Below are positions 1 through 6,047 of a DNA stretch of 6,117 nt, piece after piece; within the stretch, counting starts at the first letter, position 1; each line of letters begins with the position of its first letter. A program made the position numbers and the translations under genes. The stretch comes from a bacterium. GTDB lineage: Bacteria > Verrucomicrobiota > Kiritimatiellia > UBA8416. The stretch is from NCBI GenBank assembly GCA_020048935.1, contig JAIFLS010000019.1, forward strand, positions 1-6,117, read 5' to 3'. The notes beneath the pieces are model-generated. The model worked only from the letters and a program-made list of their open reading frames with translations. It was not told the DNA's origin and made no database searches.

Positions 1-925
1 ACCTGCTTGTCAATCCCCAGGTGTTTGGCGAGATGCGCCAACCGCCTGCGCATCGGTCCGGTCCCCGCCATTACCAGTTGTAACCGTTTACCACGGAAAG
101 CGCGATTTACCTCCTTCATGCGGATCAGACCAGCAAAAGCATGCATGGCCAGCTCGGGCCGTTTTATCGACACCAGATTGCCGACCCAGAGGATCATCCC
201 CGCATCCCGGCACGACTCATCACCCGGATGAAATACGGCATGATCGATACCATTATGAACGACGGTGATGCATTTTCCCGGAATACCACGGCGCACCAAT
301 TCATTCTTCATGAAGGCGGCATTGACAATCACCCCTGCCGGCATTTTCCCGGAATACCACGGCGCACCAATTCATTCTTCATGAAGGCGGCATTGACAAT
401 CACCCCTGCCGCTTTCGCCACTGCACGTTGACAAACCCGCCCGCGAAGCGGGGCATCAAGGTGAAAACGATCCGTTCCATGCAGGCGAACCCAGTAGGGC
501 TTGGCCAGCCGAGACGCCAGGGAAGATGCAGCTACCGCATCCGGATAAAGCCAGCTTGCGATGACAACATCACAGCCACTGGCAAATTCCAGGACAGAAC
601 GAAAGGCGGCCGAGTACCAAATGAAGGATAATGACCGCCCGACAAGGGGAAGGTAAAAGCAAGGGACATACCGAACGCGAAGGGTTTCCCCGCAAACCTG
701 TTCGGCCTCGACAGGCAGTGCCCAGCCGCGAATCCGCCGCCACCGCCAGAACCGCCACTCCGGCACAGGGACCAGCACATCCACCCCGCCACCGACCGGC
801 AATAGACGAGCGTGCAGCGCCCCGGCAAAAGCCAGATTGAACATGCCGTTACGGAATGCGTCCGGACGCGGAAACAAGTTGGACACGAAAAGTATCGTTT
901 TCACTGTGTGCGAGAATAGCACCAT
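1..925 (-). pseudogene. family 4 glycosyltransferase, frameshifted by a 71-bp tandem duplication; 3' end outside window
   Basis: GT-B glycosyltransferase, expected to move a sugar from a nucleotide-sugar donor to a growing polysaccharide or lipid-linked glycan at the cytoplasmic face of the membrane; donor and acceptor cannot be told. The N-terminal part begins with a typical Rossmann strand (KTILFVSNLFPRPD) and contains the acceptor-domain motif VRLHGTD. The frame breaks in the 270-411 duplication and the first piece stops at TGA 329-331. Removing one repeat copy joins it in frame to a typical second domain: AGVIVNAAFMKNELV, VHNGIDHAVFHPGD, then MILWVGNLVSIKRPELAM and LQLVMAGTGPMRRRL. The E-x7-E region and C-terminus are off the left edge; about 284 residues of a usual 370-420 are present. 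No candidate start has a convincing ribosome site: TTG at 940, ATG at 925 or GTG at 904, the last giving the most family-like N-terminus. The break could be a recent mutation, a reversible switch or an assembly error. Confidence 0.85.
270..411. repeat. perfect 71-bp direct tandem duplication
   Basis: Positions 270-340 and 341-411 are identical over 71 bases and directly abut; the match ends at 269/340 (t against g) and at 341/412 (g against c). The unit lies wholly inside the glycosyltransferase gene. Because 71 is not a multiple of three, the second copy shifts the frame. The absence of any mismatch between copies points to a very recent event or to an assembly error. Confidence 0.97.
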
Positions 926-934
926 ACATGGTGC
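919..934. promoter_or_regulatory. 7-2-7 inverted repeat at the glycosyltransferase start
   Basis: The arms GCACCAT and ATGGTGC form a perfect palindrome around a 2-base centre. It overlaps the candidate ATG start at 925 and lies at the edge of the divergent region between the glycosyltransferase and the CinA-like gene. It could be a binding site for a dimeric regulator, or a small RNA hairpin near the start. A palindrome this short can also arise by chance. No good -35/-10 pair was found for either divergent gene. Confidence 0.25.
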
Positions 935-991
935 CGCCAAAGCAAATTTTCAAGCTCGACATTCGAACGCACAATCCTGCAAGCTAGGGTC

Positions 992-1747
992 ATGAAAACA
1001 GCGGTAACGTCGATTGGTTTGGTGATTATCGGGAATGAGATTCTTGACGGACGGCGCCAGGACGCCCATTTCGAGAATGCGCGTCTTCTGTTACGTCAGC
1101 ACAACCTGAAACTGGCCTATTCACTGGTACTGCCGGATAACGAATCGGTCATCACGAGCCAGCTTCAATGGGCCATGAACAAGGCGGGTTACCCCTTTTT
1201 CTGCTGCGGTGGGATCGGCTCCACACCCGACGATATCACCCGCCAGTGCGCGGCGGTCGCCGCGGGCCTGCCGCTGGTGCCCCATCCGGAAGGCACCGAG
1301 ATCCTGCGCCGTAAGTTCGGCGACCAATCCAACCCGGCACGGTTGCGCATGGCGGAATTCCCACTGGGGGCATTGCTGATACCCAATCCGGTGAACAATG
1401 TAGCCGGCTTCAGTGTCGACAACGGTTATTTCGTTCCCGGATTCCCCAATATGGCAAAGCCGATGATGCAGTGGGTCCTGGAAACCTATTACGAGAAAGG
1501 CAGCGAACAAGCATCGGTGACGTATGTCGCGGTTGGCGCACGCGAAGCGGATCTGTGCGACCTGATGGAACGGTTCGTCGCCGAGCATCCGGACGTCAGC
1601 TTTTCGAGCCTGCCTATCGCCATGCCGATTAAAGGCGGATATGAACTGCACCTCGGCGTATCCGGACCGGCCGCCGCCGTCACCCCCGCCGCGCATAACC
1701 TGGCCAAGGCACTGAAAGACGCCGGAGTCGTCTTCGCGACGCTTTAG
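992..1747 (+). CDS. CinA-like molybdopterin-binding (MoCF/MoaB-Mog fold) protein, stand-alone form
   Basis: A 251-residue protein of the competence/damage-inducible protein A (CinA N-terminal, COG1058) group. Visible signatures are GLVIIGNEILDGRRQD (residues 9-24), the ligand-binding loop GGIGSTPDD (73-81) followed by TRQCAA, then RLRMAEFP, LIPNPVNNVAGF and VPGFPNMAKPMMQW. The family fold is that of MoaB/Mog, and CinA-type members act on pyridine nucleotide by-products such as ADP-ribose. The C-terminal nicotinamide-mononucleotide amidase domain of full-length CinA (about 400 residues) is absent, so this is the short form; its exact substrate is unknown. ATG 992 is chosen because the family signature starts just behind it; the only purine-rich stretch (AGGG, 986-989) is unusually close. 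It is transcribed away from the glycosyltransferase, and its stop codon overlaps that of the convergent protease gene. Confidence 0.88.
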   Translation: MKTAVTSIGLVIIGNEILDGRRQDAHFENARLLLRQHNLKLAYSLVLPDNESVITSQLQWAMNKAGYPFFCCGGIGSTPDDITRQCAAVAAGLPLVPHPEGTEILRRKFGDQSNPARLRMAEFPLGALLIPNPVNNVAGFSVDNGYFVPGFPNMAKPMMQWVLETYYEKGSEQASVTYVAVGAREADLCDLMERFVAEHPDVSFSSLPIAMPIKGGYELHLGVSGPAAAVTPAAHNLAKALKDAGVVFATL

Positions 1748-2469
1748 TCCAGCAGGACATGCATCAGGGACCGTGACAACCGCCGCATCCCCTCGATATC
1801 CGGGTATTGCGACTCTTGCTGACGAAACAGCACTCCATGATCAAGCCGCCGACCTGGACGCTCCTCGACGGGAACCACGGCATGCAGCATCTCGTGGAAC
1901 AGGATGTAGGCCACAAAAGCCCGCGGAACACGCGGGTCATCCAGTAACGGATGGACCCGCACGGTCCGCGTGGATGGCGACCAGGACCCGTAGCGGATCG
2001 AGCGCGAGCGCGAGCGGCGGCGCGTACGAGGCCGACGCGCACCCCATCCAATCACGCATTTCACCCGACTGTTAAAGTAACGTGTATTGACCTCGTCGGC
2101 AATCTCGCGCAGATCATGCACCTGCCCGCGAGTCTGCAGACGACGAGCATCCCTTTCAGGCTGCTCCGCCGACACGCGGATGCGACGCGCGTAGCCGGCT
2201 ACCACCGCCCAGGCGCAGCGGTGGCGTGTACGCAGGTAAAGCGCCAAGGCATCGAGGACCGGTGCCGGGGCTGACAGGAACTGTTCATGCAGGCGAATGC
2301 GAGCATACCCCTCGCGACGGAACAATACCGAGATCATGGAAACGCGATTGCGGGTCGCGATCAACTCCACCCGGCAGTTGGCGGCCTCCGCGAGATAGCG
2401 CCTCAGATGCTCGATCGCATCGGGCGTGGGAACCGGTTCAAACAGATCTTTGTCGTAGCGCGCATTCAT
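1744..2469 (-). CDS. SprT-like zinc metalloprotease domain protein
   Basis: Last gene of the three-gene minus-strand unit; 241 residues from ATG 2469. The C-terminal half has the zincin site HEMLH (residues 192-196) in the context FVAYILFHEMLHAVVP, with a likely third zinc ligand in LDHGVLFRQQE (His 211), followed by PDIEGMRRL. Before it are the pattern IGWGARRP, an arginine-rich strip (145-159) and SWSPSTRTVRVHPLLDDPRVPR, as in bacterial SprT-like/DUF45-related proteins. Such proteins are predicted metallopeptidases; the substrate is unknown, and the basic strip may contact nucleic acid (inference). There is no signal peptide or membrane segment. ATG 2469 has AGG five bases ahead (2475-2477). 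The alternative GTG at 2487 would overlap the HAD gene's stop by 4 bases, the usual coupling arrangement, and cannot be excluded. The 3' end overlaps the convergent CinA-like gene by 4 bases. Confidence 0.82.
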   Translation of the reverse strand: MNARYDKDLFEPVPTPDAIEHLRRYLAEAANCRVELIATRNRVSMISVLFRREGYARIRLHEQFLSAPAPVLDALALYLRTRHRCAWAVVAGYARRIRVSAEQPERDARRLQTRGQVHDLREIADEVNTRYFNSRVKCVIGWGARRPRTRRRSRSRSIRYGSWSPSTRTVRVHPLLDDPRVPRAFVAYILFHEMLHAVVPVEERPGRRLDHGVLFRQQESQYPDIEGMRRLSRSLMHVLLD

Positions 2470-2483
2470 TCCTGCCTGCACAT

Positions 2484-3374
2484 TCACGACGACCAGGACG
2501 GCTGCACGGGCAGAGCAGCAAGGAACGCATCGATCTGCGCCAGTTCATCACCCTTGCTGTATTTCCCGGCAAGAAACCGATCAAGAAACGTCACGTTAAA
2601 CTGTCGCCAGCTTTCGACTTCACCCCCCGGCACGATCGGGTAGAACCGCACACCGGCCTCGCGCGCGGCCTCAAGGTCGCCGGGGGCATCCCCTATGAGC
2701 AGGATGTTCCCCTCGGCATACTTGCCGATCGCGGCCAACCGGATCTGCTCGGCCTTGGTGCCGATCTCCTGCCCTGCGATCAAGCGGACCAGGCCGTCAA
2801 TCCCATGCGCGCGCCATTCCGACACCAGCGCCGCCTCGGGAGTCTGCGAGACCACCATGGAATCCGCCTTTTCCGATATCCGCCGCAATCCGTCGACGGC
2901 CCCGGCGAACGGGGGGATCGGTTCAGGGCGGGCCTCGATCTCGTGATTTACCGCCAGACTCCATGCCAGCATACGGCGAAGTTCGGCATTGCCGCTGCGT
3001 GCGACCTCTGCCTCCAGCGTCGGGTTGCCCAAGGCCACGCCGGATTCAACATACGCCCGGATCGACTCCACATCCGGCATAGGGACTCCAGAATTCATCA
3101 CATCCGCTCGATCAGCCAGCAGATCAAAGGTCTTGAGCAGCGCAAAGAACCGGTTCCTCCCCCGCCAGGACGACCCCAGATTGACGAATTCCGCCGTCTC
3201 GCGAAGCTGTTTTTCAATCAACGCCAATCCCCAGAAGCGGACGATCAGCGGATGGAAGTAATCGCACTGCTTTACCGTCATGCTGTCGAACACGCAGCCA
3301 TCAGAATCCACCCCGACAAAAAAGTCATGAACCGGACGCAACTCTCGTAAATCATTCTGAAAGTAAATACCCAT
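2484..3374 (-). CDS. HAD-superfamily hydrolase, phosphatase-like
   Basis: A 296-residue haloacid-dehalogenase-fold enzyme, expected to be a magnesium-dependent phosphatase or phosphonatase in the cytoplasm. Motif I is VGVDSDGCVFDSM (nucleophile D23, acid D25), motif II is VVSQTP (Ser about 176), the motif III lysine is probably in GTKAEQ (about 207), and motif IV is LLIGDAPGDLEAA (228-233). The long helical stretch between motifs I and II (about residues 30-165) is a large C1-type cap, which suggests a small-molecule substrate, not a protein; the substrate itself cannot be inferred. ATG 3374 is chosen because GGAG (3382-3385) lies 7 bases ahead, whereas the longer TTG start at 3407 has no ribosome site and would reach close to the upstream stop. 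It begins 23 bases after the acetyltransferase gene and ends 14 bases before (or overlapping) the protease gene, so co-transcription is very likely. Confidence 0.87.
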   Translation of the reverse strand: MGIYFQNDLRELRPVHDFFVGVDSDGCVFDSMTVKQCDYFHPLIVRFWGLALIEKQLRETAEFVNLGSSWRGRNRFFALLKTFDLLADRADVMNSGVPMPDVESIRAYVESGVALGNPTLEAEVARSGNAELRRMLAWSLAVNHEIEARPEPIPPFAGAVDGLRRISEKADSMVVSQTPEAALVSEWRAHGIDGLVRLIAGQEIGTKAEQIRLAAIGKYAEGNILLIGDAPGDLEAAREAGVRFYPIVPGGEVESWRQFNVTFLDRFLAGKYSKGDELAQIDAFLAALPVQPSWSS

Positions 3375-3397
3375 TATTTCGCTCCGTAAACAGGACG

Positions 3398-4591
3398 TTA
3401 TAGGCAAGCATCCGTGCTACCGGCAGCCATGAAATCCTCCGACCGTGAAAGCGCATTCTCGATGACATCGGGAATTTGAGCAGCCGCGATTCCCCGCCAG
3501 TAGATCGTCCAGCGTCCCGACCGATGACTGCCGTCTGCCTGCCGGTCGTACCACTGGTTGATCGGATTGCGCAGGCTCGATCGCCAGAACATGGCGTGGT
3601 GATCAGCCGTCACAGCGCGCCAGAGTTCCTGGGCGAGCCCATCGCCCCTCGCCTCAACCTGCACGGCGAACTTGGACAGGTATATCAGCGAGCCGAAAGG
3701 CTCCAGGATCGCCGCCCCCTTGTAATCCCGTTCCACGTAGAAAGACGACGCAGCGTCCAGGAATCCGCGTTGACAAAGCGGCTTGCCGAAACTGGTTTCA
3801 AGCAGCGCGACCAAGCGTGAAACATCCAGTCCGGAGAGTTGATCGTAGCGGATAATGGTTGCCCCTCGACGCACGACACAGCCGGCACCCTTGACGGTGA
3901 AGAGCTCCTTGAGGAGCTGCAGCGGCGACGCCACCGAGATATGCAGCCCTGCCTTGGCGTCAAGCAGTCGCGTGGCCAATGTCACCAGCGGCTGATCCTC
4001 AGTCGCAAGCTCAATGCCGCCGTCCGGCACCTGAGTCTGATAGAAATAGAGTGGTTGGCCATCCTTGTCATGCAGCGGACCGCGCACCCGGATGAAATGG
4101 ATTCGACGCGTAAGGTCGGGCACCAGTCGATCAAGAGCCGCCTCAACCGTGATCGCCGGATCCACAAGCACCAACGATCGCCCCGCTTGGCGTGCGCTTT
4201 CAAGCCGTTCCATCAGGAATGGAAAACCAACTTCAGCGAGTCCGGGGCTGACCCGGTAAACATCGAAAGGGGCATCGTCTTCTTCCTGCAGAAGCTTGCA
4301 TGTCGACTCTGCATCGGGGCCGCACAGCAGGACTACGGGATCAAGGCCCAAACGAAGCAGGAAACGCATGTCAAAGACAAAGACGCCAGCGCTATCCTCG
4401 AAGCCATCACGTTCCGGGACCAGCACAGCGAACGACCGCGGACGGTCAGCCGAGAAGCGCTCCAGATAATACTCGTACTCATCCCGTCGCCCGATGCTGT
4501 CAAGGAAAAGCCGAATCGTCTTGTTAAGGAATACAGACATGTGCGCAATCATGCCGTTAAGCCGTTTCCCCGTCAAACGAGAAATCAACAT
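3398..4591 (-). CDS. N-acetylglutamate synthase-like protein: degenerate amino-acid-kinase domain plus DUF619 GNAT domain
   Basis: A 397-residue protein with the layout of vertebrate-type N-acetylglutamate synthase and bifunctional NAGS/NAGK proteins. Residues from about 284 form a DUF619 acetyltransferase domain: ERDYKGAAILE, YLSKFAV (the family usually has YLDKFAV), the acetyl-CoA loop region ARGDGLAQELW, FWRSSLRNPIN (about 335-345), WYDRQADGSHRSG and WTIYWRG. Residues of about 50-270 correspond to an amino-acid-kinase fold (for example FLLRLGLDPVVLLCGP), but the usual K-x-GG and HGGG phosphate loops are not seen, so kinase activity is unlikely. The simplest role is acetyl transfer from acetyl-CoA to the amino group of glutamate, the first step of arginine synthesis. 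No arginine gene is nearby, however, and another amine acceptor is possible. Starts at 4552 or 4540 (MSVFLNKTIRLF) are also plausible; none has a strong ribosome site. It is the first gene of the likely operon with the HAD and SprT-like genes. Confidence 0.8.
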   Translation of the reverse strand: MLISRLTGKRLNGMIAHMSVFLNKTIRLFLDSIGRRDEYEYYLERFSADRPRSFAVLVPERDGFEDSAGVFVFDMRFLLRLGLDPVVLLCGPDAESTCKLLQEEDDAPFDVYRVSPGLAEVGFPFLMERLESARQAGRSLVLVDPAITVEAALDRLVPDLTRRIHFIRVRGPLHDKDGQPLYFYQTQVPDGGIELATEDQPLVTLATRLLDAKAGLHISVASPLQLLKELFTVKGAGCVVRRGATIIRYDQLSGLDVSRLVALLETSFGKPLCQRGFLDAASSFYVERDYKGAAILEPFGSLIYLSKFAVQVEARGDGLAQELWRAVTADHHAMFWRSSLRNPINQWYDRQADGSHRSGRWTIYWRGIAAAQIPDVIENALSRSEDFMAAGSTDACL

Positions 4592-4614
4592 ATTCGCAAA
4601 CGCGAACGGGCCGG

Positions 4615-4950
4615 TTATAGGGGTTTAGTAGAATGAACATAGATGGCGGCTGTCTCGGCGACACGACGCTCTAGTCCTTCATCGTTGTCATGCATCCAGG
4701 CTGGCAGCGGTTCTCCGGTGGCTTGTGCATAGAGCGTTTCGGGAGCAATGTCTACCGCATTGTCCCAGGTCAGGACACCGAGTTCCCGGTTTATAGCAAA
4801 CTTCTTGAAATAATCCATGTCCGCGAAACGGGCAAACACACCGCCACGTGCGGTATAGTCGGAAAAATCCACAATCCCGCGTCGACCATTTTCAAAAACG
4901 ACTTCAATCTTATAGCCGCCCTTATATTCTGCATGAATTACATCAAACAT
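4615..4950 (-). CDS. DUF2442 domain protein
   Basis: A 111-residue protein whose first 80 or so residues match the DUF2442 pattern: an N-terminal beta strand (FDVIHAEYKGGYKIEVVFENG), then RGIVDFSDY, a middle with FKKFAINRELGVLTWDN, and VDIAPETLYAQATG near the end of the domain. The biochemical function of the family is unknown. It commonly lies next to a DUF4160 gene, as it does here, and such pairs have been suspected to be toxin-antitoxin-like; that is not shown by this sequence. ATG 4950 is supported by a very strong ribosome site, GAGGGGGG at 4956-4963, five bases ahead and overlapping the DUF4160 stop codon. The 12-base spacing makes translational coupling likely. The last 30 or so residues, with acidic and then basic stretches, extend past the usual end of the domain. 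The acetyltransferase gene starts 23 bases downstream. Confidence 0.85.
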   Translation of the reverse strand: MFDVIHAEYKGGYKIEVVFENGRRGIVDFSDYTARGGVFARFADMDYFKKFAINRELGVLTWDNAVDIAPETLYAQATGEPLPAWMHDNDEGLERRVAETAAIYVHSTKPL

Positions 4951-4962
4951 AAGTACCCCCCT

Positions 4963-5223
4963 CTACATTAACGGCGCAATCGCCAGAGGTTGCTGTTCGC
5001 GCCTCGCCAATTCCCAATCCTGCAGCAATTCGACCTGATGCTGTGCAGCCCACTCCACAACCAATCCCAACGCACGGGGCGGCAAATACCCCTCAAGAAC
5101 CTGCATTCTCCGAATGTCGATAGCTGCCTTATGCTCACCATACCTTGCATGAAAATGCGGGGGATTGTGATCGTTATAAAAAACGGCAATTACGATACCA
5201 AAAAAACGGCTTACTTCCGGCAT
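4963..5223 (-). CDS. DUF4160 domain protein
   Basis: An 86-residue protein carrying the DUF4160 hallmark: MPEVSRFFGIVIAVFYNDH followed by the histidine-rich core PPHFHARYGE (residues 21-30), a short strand AAIDIR, and the helical end GYLPPRALGLVVEWAAQHQ with VELLQDWELA. Function is unknown. The clustered H19, H23 and H25 could bind metal or act in catalysis, but this is inference. It is the first gene behind the promoter at 5251-5278 and is followed after 12 bases by the DUF2442 gene, the usual partner. ATG 5223 fits both the family N-terminus and a GTGGGA ribosome-site-like stretch upstream. The length is normal for the family. The composition is more A/T-rich than in the genes to the left. 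Confidence 0.88.
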   Translation of the reverse strand: MPEVSRFFGIVIAVFYNDHNPPHFHARYGEHKAAIDIRRMQVLEGYLPPRALGLVVEWAAQHQVELLQDWELARREQQPLAIAPLM

Positions 5224-5250
5224 AATATATTCCCACTGTAGTCCGCTGAA

Positions 5251-5278
5251 ATCATAGCATCTATAATCACAAGGTCAA
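5251..5278 (-). promoter_or_regulatory. sigma-70 type promoter of the DUF4160-DUF2442 genes
   Basis: On the minus strand a -35 box TTGACC (5273-5278, five of six consensus bases) and a -10 box TATGAT (5251-5256, five of six) are separated by 16 bases. Transcription would begin near 5244, giving a leader of about 20 bases before the DUF4160 ATG. With no terminator visible before 4591, the same transcript may continue into the acetyltransferase-HAD-SprT genes. The rest of the gap (5224-5390, 167 bases) shows no gene and no convincing terminator for the SGNH hydrolase gene. Confidence 0.65.
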
Positions 5279-5390
5279 CCCGCCCTGCGAACCTGATTCC
5301 ATTTACAAGAAGATACGAGCCCGCCAAATTTCCAGATTATCGCCCGATTATGTGCCTGGACTAAACTAACTTTTTAAGGGCTGTTACCCC

Positions 5391-6047
5391 CTACTCCTCT
5401 CTCGCGGTCTTAAGGCTGCCGCCTGCAGGAGATCGTTCGGTGTCGACATTTTCGCTGCTTAGTATGGCATTTGTCACATGCTTGGCGAGTTCAACTTGAC
5501 CAGCTTCAACGAAGTGTGTTCCATCGGCAGAGAAAAGCTCAGGCCGATCGATAACATAGGAGAAGAGGTCATTGACAACGATGTTGCGGTCTGAAGCCAG
5601 ATCTGCCGCGATTCTGTTACGTTCGCGAACGCGGTCAGTCTTGGCGTCTAAAGTCTTTTCTTCACTTTCCGTCCACACAGGCGTAGTGCTGCCCCAGATC
5701 AGCTTCCTTGTCTCGCAATGCTTAGCAAGTGTGTCAAATGTCTTAGCCAGAGATGTCGCATAGAAGGATTCGTCGTAGTCCCATCCGTGAAGACCATTAT
5801 TGAAGTGAATACAGGAGAATGTGTATTCTTTTAGCACAAGTTCCAGTTCTCTAAAATACATTGGGTCAGCTACGCACTTTGATGATGCTATGCGGGCACA
5901 GGCATAACGTCCTTTAAGTTGTTTTTGAACATAAGGAAAGTACGAGCGTACTATAGAGTCGCCTATCAGGAGGGCGCGTGGGTATGTGGTTCCTGCCGCC
6001 CCGGCGACCCAGATGTCGCACCATTCAATATTTTCACGATGAATCAT
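5391..6047 (-). CDS. SGNH/GDSL-family hydrolase
   Basis: A 218-residue esterase-type hydrolase. The catalytic blocks are all visible: block I LLIGDSIVRSY with nucleophile S31, a block III Asn in HFNNGLHGWD (N83/N84), and block V DGTH with D175 and H178, giving a Ser-His-Asp set with an Asn for the oxyanion hole. Between them are VWTESEEKT and the helix RVRERNRIAADL, as in carbohydrate-esterase-like SGNH proteins. Members remove acyl groups, often acetyl, from sugars or small molecules; the substrate here is unknown. There is no signal peptide or membrane segment, so it is likely cytoplasmic. The frame is open upstream to the edge, but ATG 6047 is well supported: AGAGGA (6055-6060) lies 7 bases ahead and the sequence NIEWCDIW just after it is family-like. 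The last 20 or so residues are a polar tail beyond the domain. A link to a polysaccharide locus is plausible but unproven. Confidence 0.85.
   Translation of the reverse strand: MIHRENIEWCDIWVAGAAGTTYPRALLIGDSIVRSYFPYVQKQLKGRYACARIASSKCVADPMYFRELELVLKEYTFSCIHFNNGLHGWDYDESFYATSLAKTFDTLAKHCETRKLIWGSTTPVWTESEEKTLDAKTDRVRERNRIAADLASDRNIVVNDLFSYVIDRPELFSADGTHFVEAGQVELAKHVTNAILSSENVDTERSPAGGSLKTAREE

Noticed and set aside
270..411. CRISPR-like or multi-copy repeat array
   Set aside because: Only two units, directly abutting with no spacers, and the unit is glycosyltransferase coding sequence.
1121..1696. 191-codon open frame on the minus strand inside the CinA-like gene
   Set aside because: Shadow of the CinA-like gene, whose family motifs run through the whole region.
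1741..1758. Hairpin GTCC-agca-GGAC at the convergent gene ends as a terminator
   Set aside because: The stem is only 4 bases and no T run follows on either strand.
2226..3350. 374-codon open frame on the plus strand opposite the HAD and SprT-like genes
   Set aside because: It lies antisense to two genes with clear catalytic motifs, its translation is rich in Arg, His and Pro with no recognisable domain, and it reflects high-GC codon structure on the other strand.
3839..4636. 265-codon open frame on the plus strand opposite the NAGS-like gene
   Set aside because: Antisense to a gene with a well-conserved acetyltransferase domain; no domain pattern of its own and no ribosome site.
5368..5393. 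Possible terminator after the SGNH hydrolase gene
   Set aside because: Only a 4-base stem (AGGG/CCCT) is present, and on the minus strand it is followed by A residues, not a T run.
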